Origin: an uncultured Coprococcus sp.
GTDB lineage: Bacteria; Bacillota; Clostridia; Lachnospirales; Lachnospiraceae
Direction of reading: 5' to 3'
Length of the DNA: 52,109 nt
NCBI GenBank assembly: GCA_947632705.1
Contig: CANRQE010000011.1
Span: 1-52,109 of the forward strand
Position 1 is the first letter of the stretch. Each line of letters begins with the position of its first letter. This document shows, in pieces, positions 1-7,492 of the stretch. A model generated the notes under the pieces. It had not been told where the DNA came from. It did no database searches and was given only the letters and a program-made list of their open reading frames with translations. The translations under genes were made by a program, and so were the position numbers.

Positions 1-118
1 AGATATAATTAAAAGATTTATAAAATGATAGACATATCAATAAAAAAATGTTGCATTTTTTGTCTGCTCATGGTGAAATATAGTTTAGGATATAAAGGCT
101 TTTGGCGGGGGTTAAAGA

Positions 119-2011
119 ATGCTTTACGGAAAAAAGATAATAGCCCTGTGTACCTCCAGGATAAATGATATACAGGTCAATCGTTTTGTAAATGAACTGA
201 ATACCGATTTGATACGATCCGGTTTTGCTTTATTCGTATATAACATGAGTCTGGATGCGTACTGGAACGAGGATGCGATTCCGGCGGAATCCTCTGTGTA
301 TGATCTGATGGATTATGATGTGATAGATATAGTTGTGATCCTTCATGAGAAGATTAAGAGCAATACGGTAACCGATAGAATCGTTGCGGATGCCAATTCC
401 AAAGGAGTACCGGTAATCGTGGTTGATGGAGAGCGTGAAAATGCTGTATACATCGGATTTGATTATGAAAAAGGATTTGAAAAAATTGTCCGGCATGTCA
501 TAGAAGATCATCATGTGCGCAGGCCTCATTTTATGGCAGGTGTCAAAGGAAATTATTTTTCTGAAAGGCGGCTGGAAGTTTTTAAAAAAGTGATTGCAGA
601 CAACCAGATACCTTTTCAGGAGGATATGATCAGTTATGGTGATTTCTGGGCGACTCCTGCTTCTCAGGCTGCACAGTGTATTGTGGATAGCGGTCATATT
701 CCGGAGGCTGTTATTTGTGCAAATGACGTAATGGCTGTCAAGGTATGCGATGTATTTGCGGAAAATGGGATCAGGGTTCCGGAAGATGTGATCGTAACAG
801 GATTTGACGGAGTGGATGAAGCGTTTATCTGTTCGCCCGGAATTGCTACCGTAAGCTGTAATATGGTTACGCTTGCATCGGCGGTATCGGATGCGATAGA
901 ACAATTGGCGGATGGACAACAGACAGGCCCACATATTCTGGTGGAGCCGGAACTGTATACGAATGAGTCCTGTGGATGTGCAAAGTACGAGGAGCCGTTT
1001 TTTAAAGCGCTGCAGTTTAATCATAACTTTTATCGTTATCAGGATGATGTAAAAGTGCTGATTGATGTTTCCGGCAAAATGCAGATGTGCAATTCCATTG
1101 AACAGGCTGCAGAATGTCTGAATGATGAAACTTATATGATCCGTGACCGGATTCTCCATAATGTTTGTTGTGTGATCAATCAAAGCTGCCTTTCAGAGAA
1201 CAGGAATTACTTTTCTGACAACTCTGTTACGGGATTTGAAAAGGAAATGTATCTTTTTTATGACGGACATAGCGGGAGATATGGTATGCCGGTTGCCAAA
1301 GGAGAGACATTTCCGGGATTGGAACACCTCCTTGCGATGCAGTGCCCGATTATCTATAGTGCTTTGGTTTTTATGGATAAACCAATCGGATATGTCTGTT
1401 TCTCCTTTGGAAAGTATGACATTATGGATTATGCCAGTATCCTGCAGATTGCAAATGTGCTGAGCATGGGTCTTGGAGGATATATCATCAACCGGCATCA
1501 GAAATATTTGTATCATAAACTGGAAGAACTCTACAGAACGGATGCCCTGACAGAATTATATAACCGGTACGGTTTTCAGACCGAATTGGAAAAATACAAG
1601 AGTAATCCGCAATATATCGGCAAACCTGTGACCATTATTGCCTGTGATCTGGACAGCCTCAAATATATCAATGATAATTTTGGACATGATGCCGGAGATT
1701 TTGCACTGTCTTCTACGGCAGATGTGCTGAGAAAATCCTTTCCGGAAGATTCACTCTGTGTGCGGCATGGCGGAGACGAGATGCTTGCGGTTGTTTTTGG
1801 GGATTATGATCCGCAGAAATTAACAGAGAAGCTTAATCAGAATTTTGATCAATTGAATCGTACTGTTAATCTGGAATATAAGATTTTTGCAAGCAGTGGA
1901 TACTACCAGACCAGCCTGACGACAGATTTTGATCTGGAAAATGCGCTGAAGCAGGCGGATTCCGCAATGTATATCAACAAGAGAAATCGAAAAAAGGATC
2001 AGACAGAATAG
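119..2011 (+). CDS. LacI-like ligand-binding domain fused to a GGDEF domain
   Basis: Probable soluble sensor that makes or reads cyclic di-GMP. Residues 1 to about 285 look like the sugar-binding-type domain of LacI regulators, with the typical phrases ICANDVMAVKVCDVF and VIVTGFDGVDEA, but there is no DNA-binding helix-turn-helix in front. No signal peptide or membrane segment is visible, so the ligand would be sensed in the cytoplasm. About 180 residues of unassigned linker follow a CGC motif. Residues about 470-630 are a GGDEF domain: DSLKYINDNFGHDAGD is intact and the signature is GGDEM at 551-555, so one residue departs from GGDEF while the catalytic GGDE is kept. The start has a GGCGGGG sequence just upstream. 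Activity is likely but not certain because of the M for F change. Confidence 0.88.
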   Translation: MLYGKKIIALCTSRINDIQVNRFVNELNTDLIRSGFALFVYNMSLDAYWNEDAIPAESSVYDLMDYDVIDIVVILHEKIKSNTVTDRIVADANSKGVPVIVVDGERENAVYIGFDYEKGFEKIVRHVIEDHHVRRPHFMAGVKGNYFSERRLEVFKKVIADNQIPFQEDMISYGDFWATPASQAAQCIVDSGHIPEAVICANDVMAVKVCDVFAENGIRVPEDVIVTGFDGVDEAFICSPGIATVSCNMVTLASAVSDAIEQLADGQQTGPHILVEPELYTNESCGCAKYEEPFFKALQFNHNFYRYQDDVKVLIDVSGKMQMCNSIEQAAECLNDETYMIRDRILHNVCCVINQSCLSENRNYFSDNSVTGFEKEMYLFYDGHSGRYGMPVAKGETFPGLEHLLAMQCPIIYSALVFMDKPIGYVCFSFGKYDIMDYASILQIANVLSMGLGGYIINRHQKYLYHKLEELYRTDALTELYNRYGFQTELEKYKSNPQYIGKPVTIIACDLDSLKYINDNFGHDAGDFALSSTADVLRKSFPEDSLCVRHGGDEMLAVVFGDYDPQKLTEKLNQNFDQLNRTVNLEYKIFASSGYYQTSLTTDFDLENALKQADSAMYINKRNRKKDQTE

Positions 2012-2086
2012 ACCGTCTGTATATTGAATTGGGAGAAGACCGGAACATGCAAAAATCCGGAGCGGCGGATAATCTGCATCAAAAAA

Positions 2087-2157
2087 AGCAGATAACGGGA
2101 ATCGAACCCGCCTCTCCAGCTTGGGAAGCTGGCGTTCTACCGATGAACTATATCTGC
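2087..2157 (-). tRNA. tRNA-Gly (anticodon CCC)
   Basis: The minus strand folds into a full cloverleaf. The 7-bp acceptor stem is GCAGATA paired with TATCTGC; the D arm is GTTC-ATCGGTA-GAAC; the anticodon stem is CCAGC/GCTGG around loop TTCCCAA, which gives anticodon CCC; the T arm contains TTCGATT. CCA is not encoded. The gene stands alone and lies opposite the 3' flank of the GGDEF gene. Confidence 0.96.
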
Positions 2158-2165
2158 ATATCTGC

Positions 2166-2194
2166 ATTGTAGCATAAAAAAGTTGTGAATACAA
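2166..2194 (-). promoter_or_regulatory. Promoter of tRNA-Gly
   Basis: Reading the minus strand, TTGTAT (2189-2194) is followed after 17 bp by TACAAT (2166-2171), about 9 bp before the mature 5' end of the tRNA. The -10 box is good; the -35 box matches only at TTG. Confidence 0.55.
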
Positions 2195-2228
2195 CGTCTA
2201 AAAAGAATATATTTTGGCACCGTCCCAG

Positions 2229-2272
2229 AAAAAAGACAGCAAAGCACCGTACAGGTTGCGGCTGTCTTTTTT
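2229..2272 (+). terminator. Terminator-like hairpin before the amidase gene
   Basis: A 12-bp perfect stem AAAAAAGACAGC/GCTGTCTTTTTT with a 20-nt loop ends in a T run. It is the first terminator-like structure downstream of the GGDEF gene, so that transcript would pass antisense through the tRNA-Gly gene. It could also act in either direction or be part of the amidase 5' leader. Confidence 0.6.
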
Positions 2273-2362
2273 GTATTTTTTGCATACCATAATATGTAAG
2301 AGACTCTGCAGGCGGCAGCTTCTCTTATAAAAAACATAGGTATAAAGAAAAGGGGAATGGAT

Positions 2363-3163
2363 ATGAGTAAAGTATATATCGGCGTCGGACATGGCGGTTC
2401 GGATAGTGGTGCGGCAGGATATCTGATTGAGAAAACGGTCAATCTGAAGATGGCGCAGGCCTGCAGGGACTATCTGGCCGCAAGAGGCGTGGAGGTGCTG
2501 ATGTCCAGAACGACAGACAAAGATCAGGTTTTGACAACCAGAATCCGTGAATGCAATCAGTTTGATGCTGATCTGGCGCTGGATGTCCATAACAATGCAG
2601 GAAACGGGGACGGATTTGAAATATTTCACAGCATAGTCGGAGGAAAGGGTCAGGTACTTGCCAAGAATATAGAGGCAGAGGTAGTAAAACTTGGACAGAA
2701 CAGCAGAGGGTTAAAGACAAGAACGAACAGCAGCGGCAGCGACTACTTTGGATTTATCAGACAAACGCAGTGCCCTGCCGTAATCTGTGAGGGCGTATTT
2801 GTAGATAATAAACAGGATTCCGCACAGGCGGATACGGACGCCGAATGCAGAGCGTTCGGAGAGGCTTATGCAAAAGGGGTATTGAAAACGCTTGGCATAG
2901 AGGATACAACGGGCGGCGCTCCGGCTGCAAAGCCGACGGAGCCAGCTGCCTCCGCTCCTTCAAAAACAGGCAGTCTGGTTCAGGTGACAACGGATGCGTT
3001 AAATATCAGAAGCGGTGCCGGAACTTCTTTTCAGATAACCGGGGTTATCCGGGACAGAGGGACATATACCATTGTCGATACCAAAAAAGCCGGAGGATAT
3101 ACATGGGGGAAACTGAAGAGCGGCGCCGGTTGGATTGCACTGGAATATACCAAACAGGCGTGA
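2363..3163 (+). CDS. N-acetylmuramoyl-L-alanine amidase (Amidase_3) with C-terminal SH3 domain
   Basis: Zinc-dependent amidase that cleaves the bond between N-acetylmuramic acid and the stem peptide of peptidoglycan. The Amidase_3 motifs are present: GHGGSDSGA near the N terminus, the E of EKTVNL, DVHNNAG and the catalytic ICEGVF. Residues about 185-203 are an Ala/Pro-rich linker and the last 65 residues form a bacterial SH3 domain (ALNIRSGAGTSFQITGVI) expected to bind wall. No signal peptide is seen, which resembles phage-type lysins and leaves the export route open. The frame also has an ATG at 2357, but AGGGG at 2351-2355 is correctly spaced (7 nt) only for the ATG at 2363. A second amidase with a membrane anchor lies at 47934-48683. 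Confidence 0.9.
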   Translation: MSKVYIGVGHGGSDSGAAGYLIEKTVNLKMAQACRDYLAARGVEVLMSRTTDKDQVLTTRIRECNQFDADLALDVHNNAGNGDGFEIFHSIVGGKGQVLAKNIEAEVVKLGQNSRGLKTRTNSSGSDYFGFIRQTQCPAVICEGVFVDNKQDSAQADTDAECRAFGEAYAKGVLKTLGIEDTTGGAPAAKPTEPAASAPSKTGSLVQVTTDALNIRSGAGTSFQITGVIRDRGTYTIVDTKKAGGYTWGKLKSGAGWIALEYTKQA

Positions 3164-3219
3164 TATAATCAGGCTGTGCATATTGGCAGGAAAAATGGTG
3201 TTTAGGAAAGGAAAAAATT

Positions 3220-3696
3220 GTGATTGTACACCCGATTCAACCCGTTTATAATAAATATTCAAGGATCTTGATCTTGGGAAGCTTTCCTTCCGTGAAATCC
3301 CGGGAAGAAGGTTTTTTTTACGGACATCCCCAGAATCGTTTCTGGCGGGTGCTTGCGGCTGTCTTTCAGGAACAGGTACCACGGACCATAGAAGAAAAAC
3401 GTGCTTTTTTGTTACAGAACCGGATTGCGGTCTGGGATGTCATAGCCTCGTGTGATATTGAAGGCTCCTCAGACAGCAGTATCAAAAATGTCGTACCGAA
3501 TGATTTGGAACAGATCCTTCATACTGCGCCCATTGAGACGGTATATGTAAACGGAAAAAAGGCACAACAGCTTTACATCAGATATCTGGAACCGGAGACG
3601 GGAAGAAAAGCCGTGTGTCTTCCGTCTACCAGTCCGGCAAATGCTGCATGGAGTCTGGACAGACTGATTGAAGTCTGGAAAGAGATCAGGGCTTAG
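3220..3696 (+). CDS. DNA-deoxyinosine glycosylase (uracil-DNA glycosylase superfamily)
   Basis: A 158-residue protein of the hypoxanthine-DNA glycosylase group. Such enzymes remove deaminated adenine (hypoxanthine) from DNA as the first step of base excision repair. The family phrases are visible: HPIQPVYN at the start, ILGSFPSVKSREEGFFYGHP followed by QNRFW for the active-site loop, VWDVIASC, and LPSTSPANA near the C terminus for the second DNA-facing motif. The gene starts with GTG preceded by AGGAAAGG at 3204-3211. It follows the amidase gene after 56 bp on the same strand, and its stop lies 49 bp before the start chosen for the next gene. The length fits the family. Confidence 0.88.
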   Translation: MIVHPIQPVYNKYSRILILGSFPSVKSREEGFFYGHPQNRFWRVLAAVFQEQVPRTIEEKRAFLLQNRIAVWDVIASCDIEGSSDSSIKNVVPNDLEQILHTAPIETVYVNGKKAQQLYIRYLEPETGRKAVCLPSTSPANAAWSLDRLIEVWKEIRA

Positions 3697-3745
3697 CCTG
3701 AGACTCAGGATCATTGTGAAAAACGAAGAAACATCTGGTGAAATT

Positions 3746-4936
3746 ATGGATGCTTTATCTGAAAACAAGAAAGAAACAAAAGAGAAAAAACCGAATAAAA
3801 AAATGAAGCATGGAAAAAGACTGTTGTTTGCTCTTGCCGGAATCCTGCTGCTTAATCTGCTCGCCTGGATGGCGCCTGAAATAGACAGAATGTTTCAGGT
3901 GGGAAACTGGTGCGACTGGTATGCCGGATACATCATGCCAATCTGGGTCAATGTATTTAGCCGGCTGACCAACCTGTTTCCGTTCTCCTTTGGGGAGATT
4001 ATGATTCTGTTAGGGATCCTGCTTGTGGCTGCCGTTTTTGTGATTGGTGTTTGTTTTCTTTTTCTGCATGGCAGAGCTGGATTTTCTAAATTTGCAAAAA
4101 GATTTTTTGTGTTTGCAGGATATGTATGGATTGCCGTCTGTCTGGTCATGACGTTGAATTGCACGATTCTGTATCATTGTTCACCTCTGGATGCAAATCC
4201 CGACCTGCCGGAAAGGGAGTATACGACATCGGAGCTGGAAATTCTTCGGAATTATATTGTAGAACAGTGTAATACATACAGTACAAATATGAGTCGGGAT
4301 GCGAATGGCTATCTGTGTTATGAAGGAGATATGCAGGAGGCCTGCAGGCAGGCGATGCGTCAGTTGGCGGACCGGTATCCGCATTTGGCAGGATATTACC
4401 CGAATGTCAAACATATGTTGTTTTCCGGTCTGATGAGTCAGGCGTATATGGCGGGTTACTATTTTCCTTTTTCGATGGAAGCCAACTGCAACGGAAATAT
4501 GTATATCAGTAATTATCCGGAAACCTACTGTCATGAGCTGGCGCATCTGCACGGCTATATTTATGAAGATGAAGCAAATTTTCTGTCTTATCTTGCCTGC
4601 ATTCAAAGCGGAGATGATTTCCTGATCTATTGCGGATATCTGGGAGTTTTGAATTATGTGGATGGAGCGTATATAGAATCTATTGACAGGGACGGAACGC
4701 GTTATTACGCACAGCCGGAGATTTCAGAGCAGGTTGCGGAAGATAATGTGTTTCTGCTGCCGGAGATGTGGGAAAAGGTAGAAGAAAATGCAATGATAGA
4801 TACGGAGCAGGTGGAGCAGATATCAGATGCGTTCACGGAAACCAGCCTCAGCCTGAACGGAGTGGAAGACGGAATGGCAAGCTATGGGAGGGTGGTCGGA
4901 TTGATGCTGCAGTACTATGAGGGAATCTTATACTAA
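3746..4936 (+). CDS. DUF3810-type membrane protein with HELAH metallopeptidase-like motif
   Basis: Membrane protein of the DUF3810 type; the function is not established. The N terminus is a Lys/Glu-rich cytoplasmic tail, followed by three hydrophobic segments (LLFALAGILLLNLLAW; GEIMILLGILLVAAVFVIGV; FFVFAGYVWIAVCLVM) and a large soluble part. That part carries CHELAHLHGY, an HExxH motif, with EDEANF 14 residues on, an arrangement like zinc metallopeptidases of the gluzincin type. The frame opens as a TTG at 3668 inside the preceding gene, which is unlikely to be used. A GTG at 3716 with AGGA five bases upstream is a real alternative to the ATG at 3746. Peptidase activity is inferred from the motif only. 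Confidence 0.78.
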   Translation: MDALSENKKETKEKKPNKKMKHGKRLLFALAGILLLNLLAWMAPEIDRMFQVGNWCDWYAGYIMPIWVNVFSRLTNLFPFSFGEIMILLGILLVAAVFVIGVCFLFLHGRAGFSKFAKRFFVFAGYVWIAVCLVMTLNCTILYHCSPLDANPDLPEREYTTSELEILRNYIVEQCNTYSTNMSRDANGYLCYEGDMQEACRQAMRQLADRYPHLAGYYPNVKHMLFSGLMSQAYMAGYYFPFSMEANCNGNMYISNYPETYCHELAHLHGYIYEDEANFLSYLACIQSGDDFLIYCGYLGVLNYVDGAYIESIDRDGTRYYAQPEISEQVAEDNVFLLPEMWEKVEENAMIDTEQVEQISDAFTETSLSLNGVEDGMASYGRVVGLMLQYYEGILY

Positions 4937-4964
4937 GGAGAAAGCGGATAGGCCTCGCGGGATG

Positions 4965-5735
4965 CTAGGTATGAATCAGGCGGTCGCACAGAGCAATCGT
5001 TTCAGGGGATTGATTGCTGTTATAGATCTGAACCGTTCCCTTTGTTGTGTCTTCTTTTTTTAGTCCGGCTTCCAGCAGACGCCTTTTTAATTCCTTTGCA
5101 GTGCCGTAGCTGCCCTGAAAGATTTTGATATCCGGTCCGGCAATCTCACTGATTACGGGAGCGACAAACGGATAATGGGTACAGCCAAGTACGATGGCGT
5201 CGATTTTATGCAGATACGGAGTAAGAAGCTCCTTAAGGAAGGCAGTCAGACGGGGTCCGTTCAGTTCTCCCCGTTCCACAAATTCCATCAGTCCGGGGCA
5301 CGGAATACAGTAGATATCGGAGGTAGTCTCATATGTATGCAAAAGCTTCTGGAATTTTTCCTGTTTTAAGGTCATAGGAGTTGCGAGTACAGCGATGCGG
5401 TCGTGCTCCTTCCACAGAACCGCCGGCTTTAGAGCCGGTTCGATACCGATGATCGGAATGTCGGGGTATTGCAGACGGAGCATTTCTGCAGATGCGCTGG
5501 TTGCAGTATTGCAGGCAATGACAACTGCCTTTACATCATGATTTAACAGAAAATGCATGCAGGCGAGTGACAGCCGGCGAATTTCTTCCGCAGTTTTTGT
5601 TCCATAGGGAGCATTTGCAGAATCTCCATAATAGATGTAATTTTCCTCCGGCATCAGCTGGATCATTTCTTTTAATACGCTTACGCCGCCGATTCCGGAA
5701 TCGAAGATTCCAATTGGCCGGTTAGTATTTGTCAT
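4965..5735 (-). CDS. murI: Glutamate racemase
   Basis: Converts L-glutamate to D-glutamate for the peptidoglycan stem peptide in the cytoplasm. The 256 residues show the full family pattern: IGIFDSGIGGVSVLKE at the N terminus, YYGDSANAPYG, the first catalytic cysteine in ACNTATS and the second in LGCTHYPF. The start ATG has GGGAGGG upstream, and a good promoter lies at 5774-5802. It is convergent with the DUF3810 gene, only 28 bp apart, with no clear terminator between them. Confidence 0.97.
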   Translation of the reverse strand: MTNTNRPIGIFDSGIGGVSVLKEMIQLMPEENYIYYGDSANAPYGTKTAEEIRRLSLACMHFLLNHDVKAVVIACNTATSASAEMLRLQYPDIPIIGIEPALKPAVLWKEHDRIAVLATPMTLKQEKFQKLLHTYETTSDIYCIPCPGLMEFVERGELNGPRLTAFLKELLTPYLHKIDAIVLGCTHYPFVAPVISEIAGPDIKIFQGSYGTAKELKRRLLEAGLKKEDTTKGTVQIYNSNQSPETIALCDRLIHT

Positions 5736-5773
5736 TGGTCTGCCCTCCCGATTGAAGCTTTTCGTTTCATCTT

Positions 5774-5802
5774 ATTATAGAACGGAATTGTTTTTTTGAA
5801 AA
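5774..5802 (-). promoter_or_regulatory. Promoter of murI
   Basis: Minus-strand TTTTCA (5797-5802), 17 bp, then TATAAT (5774-5779). The -10 box is perfect and the -35 box matches four of six; the start codon lies about 38 bp further. Confidence 0.72.
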
Positions 5803-5915
5803 GGGAGAAGATGTGTGTTTGGAAAAATAAAATCTTCACTCTTTTGCCGGTATATGATATGATTACATATGACTGAAAAAAGAGGGCACGAAAGAAAAAC
5901 AGGAGGATGAAAGAA

Positions 5916-6599
5916 ATGAATTACGAAATTAAAGGCGGCTCCATGCCCGTATTGGAACTGATGCTGGCTCCGGGAGAATCAATGAACTGTGAGCACGGCG
6001 GGATGAGCTGGATGAGCCCGAACATGCAGATGAAGACCAGTGGAGGCGGACTGGGAAAAATGTTTTCAAAGGCGCTGACAGGAGAGAGTATGTTCAGCAA
6101 TACATATACGGCAGGAAACGGTATGCCGGGTATGCTGGCTATCAGCACCAATTTCCCCGGAAGTATTATGGCGGTTGAGATTGCACCCGGCAGGGAAATT
6201 ATTTGCCAGAAATCTGCATATCTTGCATCGACGCCGGGGGTAGAGCTGTCCATCCATTTTCAGAAGAAGCTGGGAGCCGGGTTCTTTGGCGGTGAAGGCT
6301 TTATCATGCAGAAGATTTCCGGACAGGGACTTGTTTTTTTGGAGATTGACGGAACTGCAATCAATTATCAGTTGGGGCCTGGCCAGCAGCTGATTCTGGA
6401 TACCGGTTATCTGGCGGTTATGGATGCCACCTGCAGTATGGATATTCAGACCGTACAGGGCGGCGTCAAGAATATGATGCTCGGCGGAGAGGGCTTCTTT
6501 AATACGATCGTTACGGGTCCGGGCAACGTCACTGTCCAGACGATGCCGAAATCGGCTGTTGCAGCATGTCTGTACGGATTCGGTCCGGCGTCCAAATAA
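5916..6599 (+). CDS. AIM24 / TIGR00266 family protein
   Basis: A 227-residue cytosolic protein of the AIM24/TIGR00266 family, whose biochemical role is not known. The family opening is clear: NYEIKGGSMPVLELMLAPGES, then a glycine-rich MKTSGGGLGKMF and SMFSNTY. The rest is the expected beta-rich fold with MQKISGQGLVFLEIDG and GEGFFNTIVTGPGNVTVQTM. The frame has an earlier ATG at 5907, directly abutting AGGAGG, so it cannot be used well; the ATG at 5916 is 9 bases from AGGAGG and is the likely start. The gene stands alone and is followed by a long structured hairpin at 6655-6746. Confidence 0.9.
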   Translation: MNYEIKGGSMPVLELMLAPGESMNCEHGGMSWMSPNMQMKTSGGGLGKMFSKALTGESMFSNTYTAGNGMPGMLAISTNFPGSIMAVEIAPGREIICQKSAYLASTPGVELSIHFQKKLGAGFFGGEGFIMQKISGQGLVFLEIDGTAINYQLGPGQQLILDTGYLAVMDATCSMDIQTVQGGVKNMMLGGEGFFNTIVTGPGNVTVQTMPKSAVAACLYGFGPASK

Positions 6600-6654
6600 A
6601 TTCTGTATCACGGACAAAATACCGTTTGCATAAGGAAAGAACCGCTAATTGAAA

Positions 6655-6746
6655 AAACAGTCTGCCTGATAAAGTGTGCCGGACTCCCTGCTGTCAGCTT
6701 GTGATTGTCTGATTTGGGGAGCGGACCGGAATCGGGCAGGCTGTTT
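6655..6746 (+). terminator. Large structured hairpin after the AIM24-family gene
   Basis: In the plus-strand RNA, 6655-6670 pairs with 6731-6746 over 16 consecutive positions (two G-U pairs). An inner stem around CTCCC (6683-6687) and GGGAG is possible. The 3' side is followed by CTTATTTTG, which is U-rich but interrupted. It lies between convergent genes, so it probably terminates the AIM24-family transcript, but its about 60-nt loop is larger than usual. Confidence 0.5.
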
Positions 6747-6747
6747 C

Positions 6748-7341
6748 TTATTTTGTCTGGGTTTTTTGTAATCTGAGCAGAGAATCTACAACCAGATGAT
6801 AGGTTTTCTTTGCCATTTCTTCAGATGACTCCGGAGAATCGGTGGTGATCCAGTACCGGAGTAATCCGATGCAGCCGCAGCGGTAGAAAATATAGGACTG
6901 GGCGGGGATGACAGAAGAATCACCCAGCAGATCATCCAGTTTTATCCGGATTTTATCCTCAAGCGTCTCCTCCATTTTCTGTGTAAAATGACTGCTGCCA
7001 TTGATGTTGACCAGTATTTTGCACAGATCCCGGTTATGCTCAAAGGTCTGAAACAGTGTCAGGAGAAAGGCATAGCTTTCCTCCAGATTTTCAATGGAAC
7101 TATAGGTTTCACATACAGCCATAATTTCTGACATCAGTGTGTCTTCAATCTCTTCCAGCAGATCATAGATGTCTTCATAGTGCAGATAGAAGGTAGAGCG
7201 GTTAATGTCGACGCGTTCTACCAGCTCTTTTACAGTGATCTTCTGTACGCTTTTTTCCTTCATCAGTTCTATCAGACCCTGTTTTAACAGGGACTTGGTC
7301 CGTTTAATCCGACGGTCTTCTTTTATTTTTTCTGAAGCCAT
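6748..7341 (-). CDS. TetR/AcrR family transcriptional regulator
   Basis: A 197-residue one-component repressor-type regulator. The N-terminal DNA-binding domain shows KITVKELVERVDINRSTFYLHYED, the standard TetR helix-turn-helix ending in a FYxHYxD phrase. The C-terminal all-helical domain should bind a ligand or dimerise; the ligand is unknown. The open frame extends to an ATG at 7395, but AAAGGGGG lies 7 bases before the ATG at 7341, which is therefore preferred; the upstream part overlaps the AT-rich promoter region. The gene is divergent from the sulfhydrylase gene at 7493, so self-regulation or control of that gene is possible but not shown. Its 3' end is next to the large hairpin at 6655-6746. 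Confidence 0.9.
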   Translation of the reverse strand: MASEKIKEDRRIKRTKSLLKQGLIELMKEKSVQKITVKELVERVDINRSTFYLHYEDIYDLLEEIEDTLMSEIMAVCETYSSIENLEESYAFLLTLFQTFEHNRDLCKILVNINGSSHFTQKMEETLEDKIRIKLDDLLGDSSVIPAQSYIFYRCGCIGLLRYWITTDSPESSEEMAKKTYHLVVDSLLRLQKTQTK

Positions 7342-7492
7342 ATGGTTGCCCCCTTTTTTTCTATATGTTAATATAATATTATCCAAATTATACATCCGTC
7401 CAACAATAATATCAACAGATGTCTATAAAAATACACAGAAGAGGCAGATATCTATTAATGGACATAAAATATGTGAAGGGAGACTGACAGTT

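Noticed and set aside
230..1183. Long minus-strand frame opposite the LacI/GGDEF gene
   Set aside because: Composition is unlike a real protein (rich in His, Ile and Arg), there is no good ribosome-binding site and the plus-strand domains are clear.
3668..3745. Longer start (TTG at 3668) for the DUF3810-type gene
   Set aside because: It would overlap the glycosylase gene and has no ribosome-binding site; starts at 3716 or 3746 fit better.
7342..7492. Riboswitch or T-box upstream of the sulfhydrylase gene
   Set aside because: The region is too short and AT-rich, with no recognisable SAM or T-box core and no terminator hairpin.
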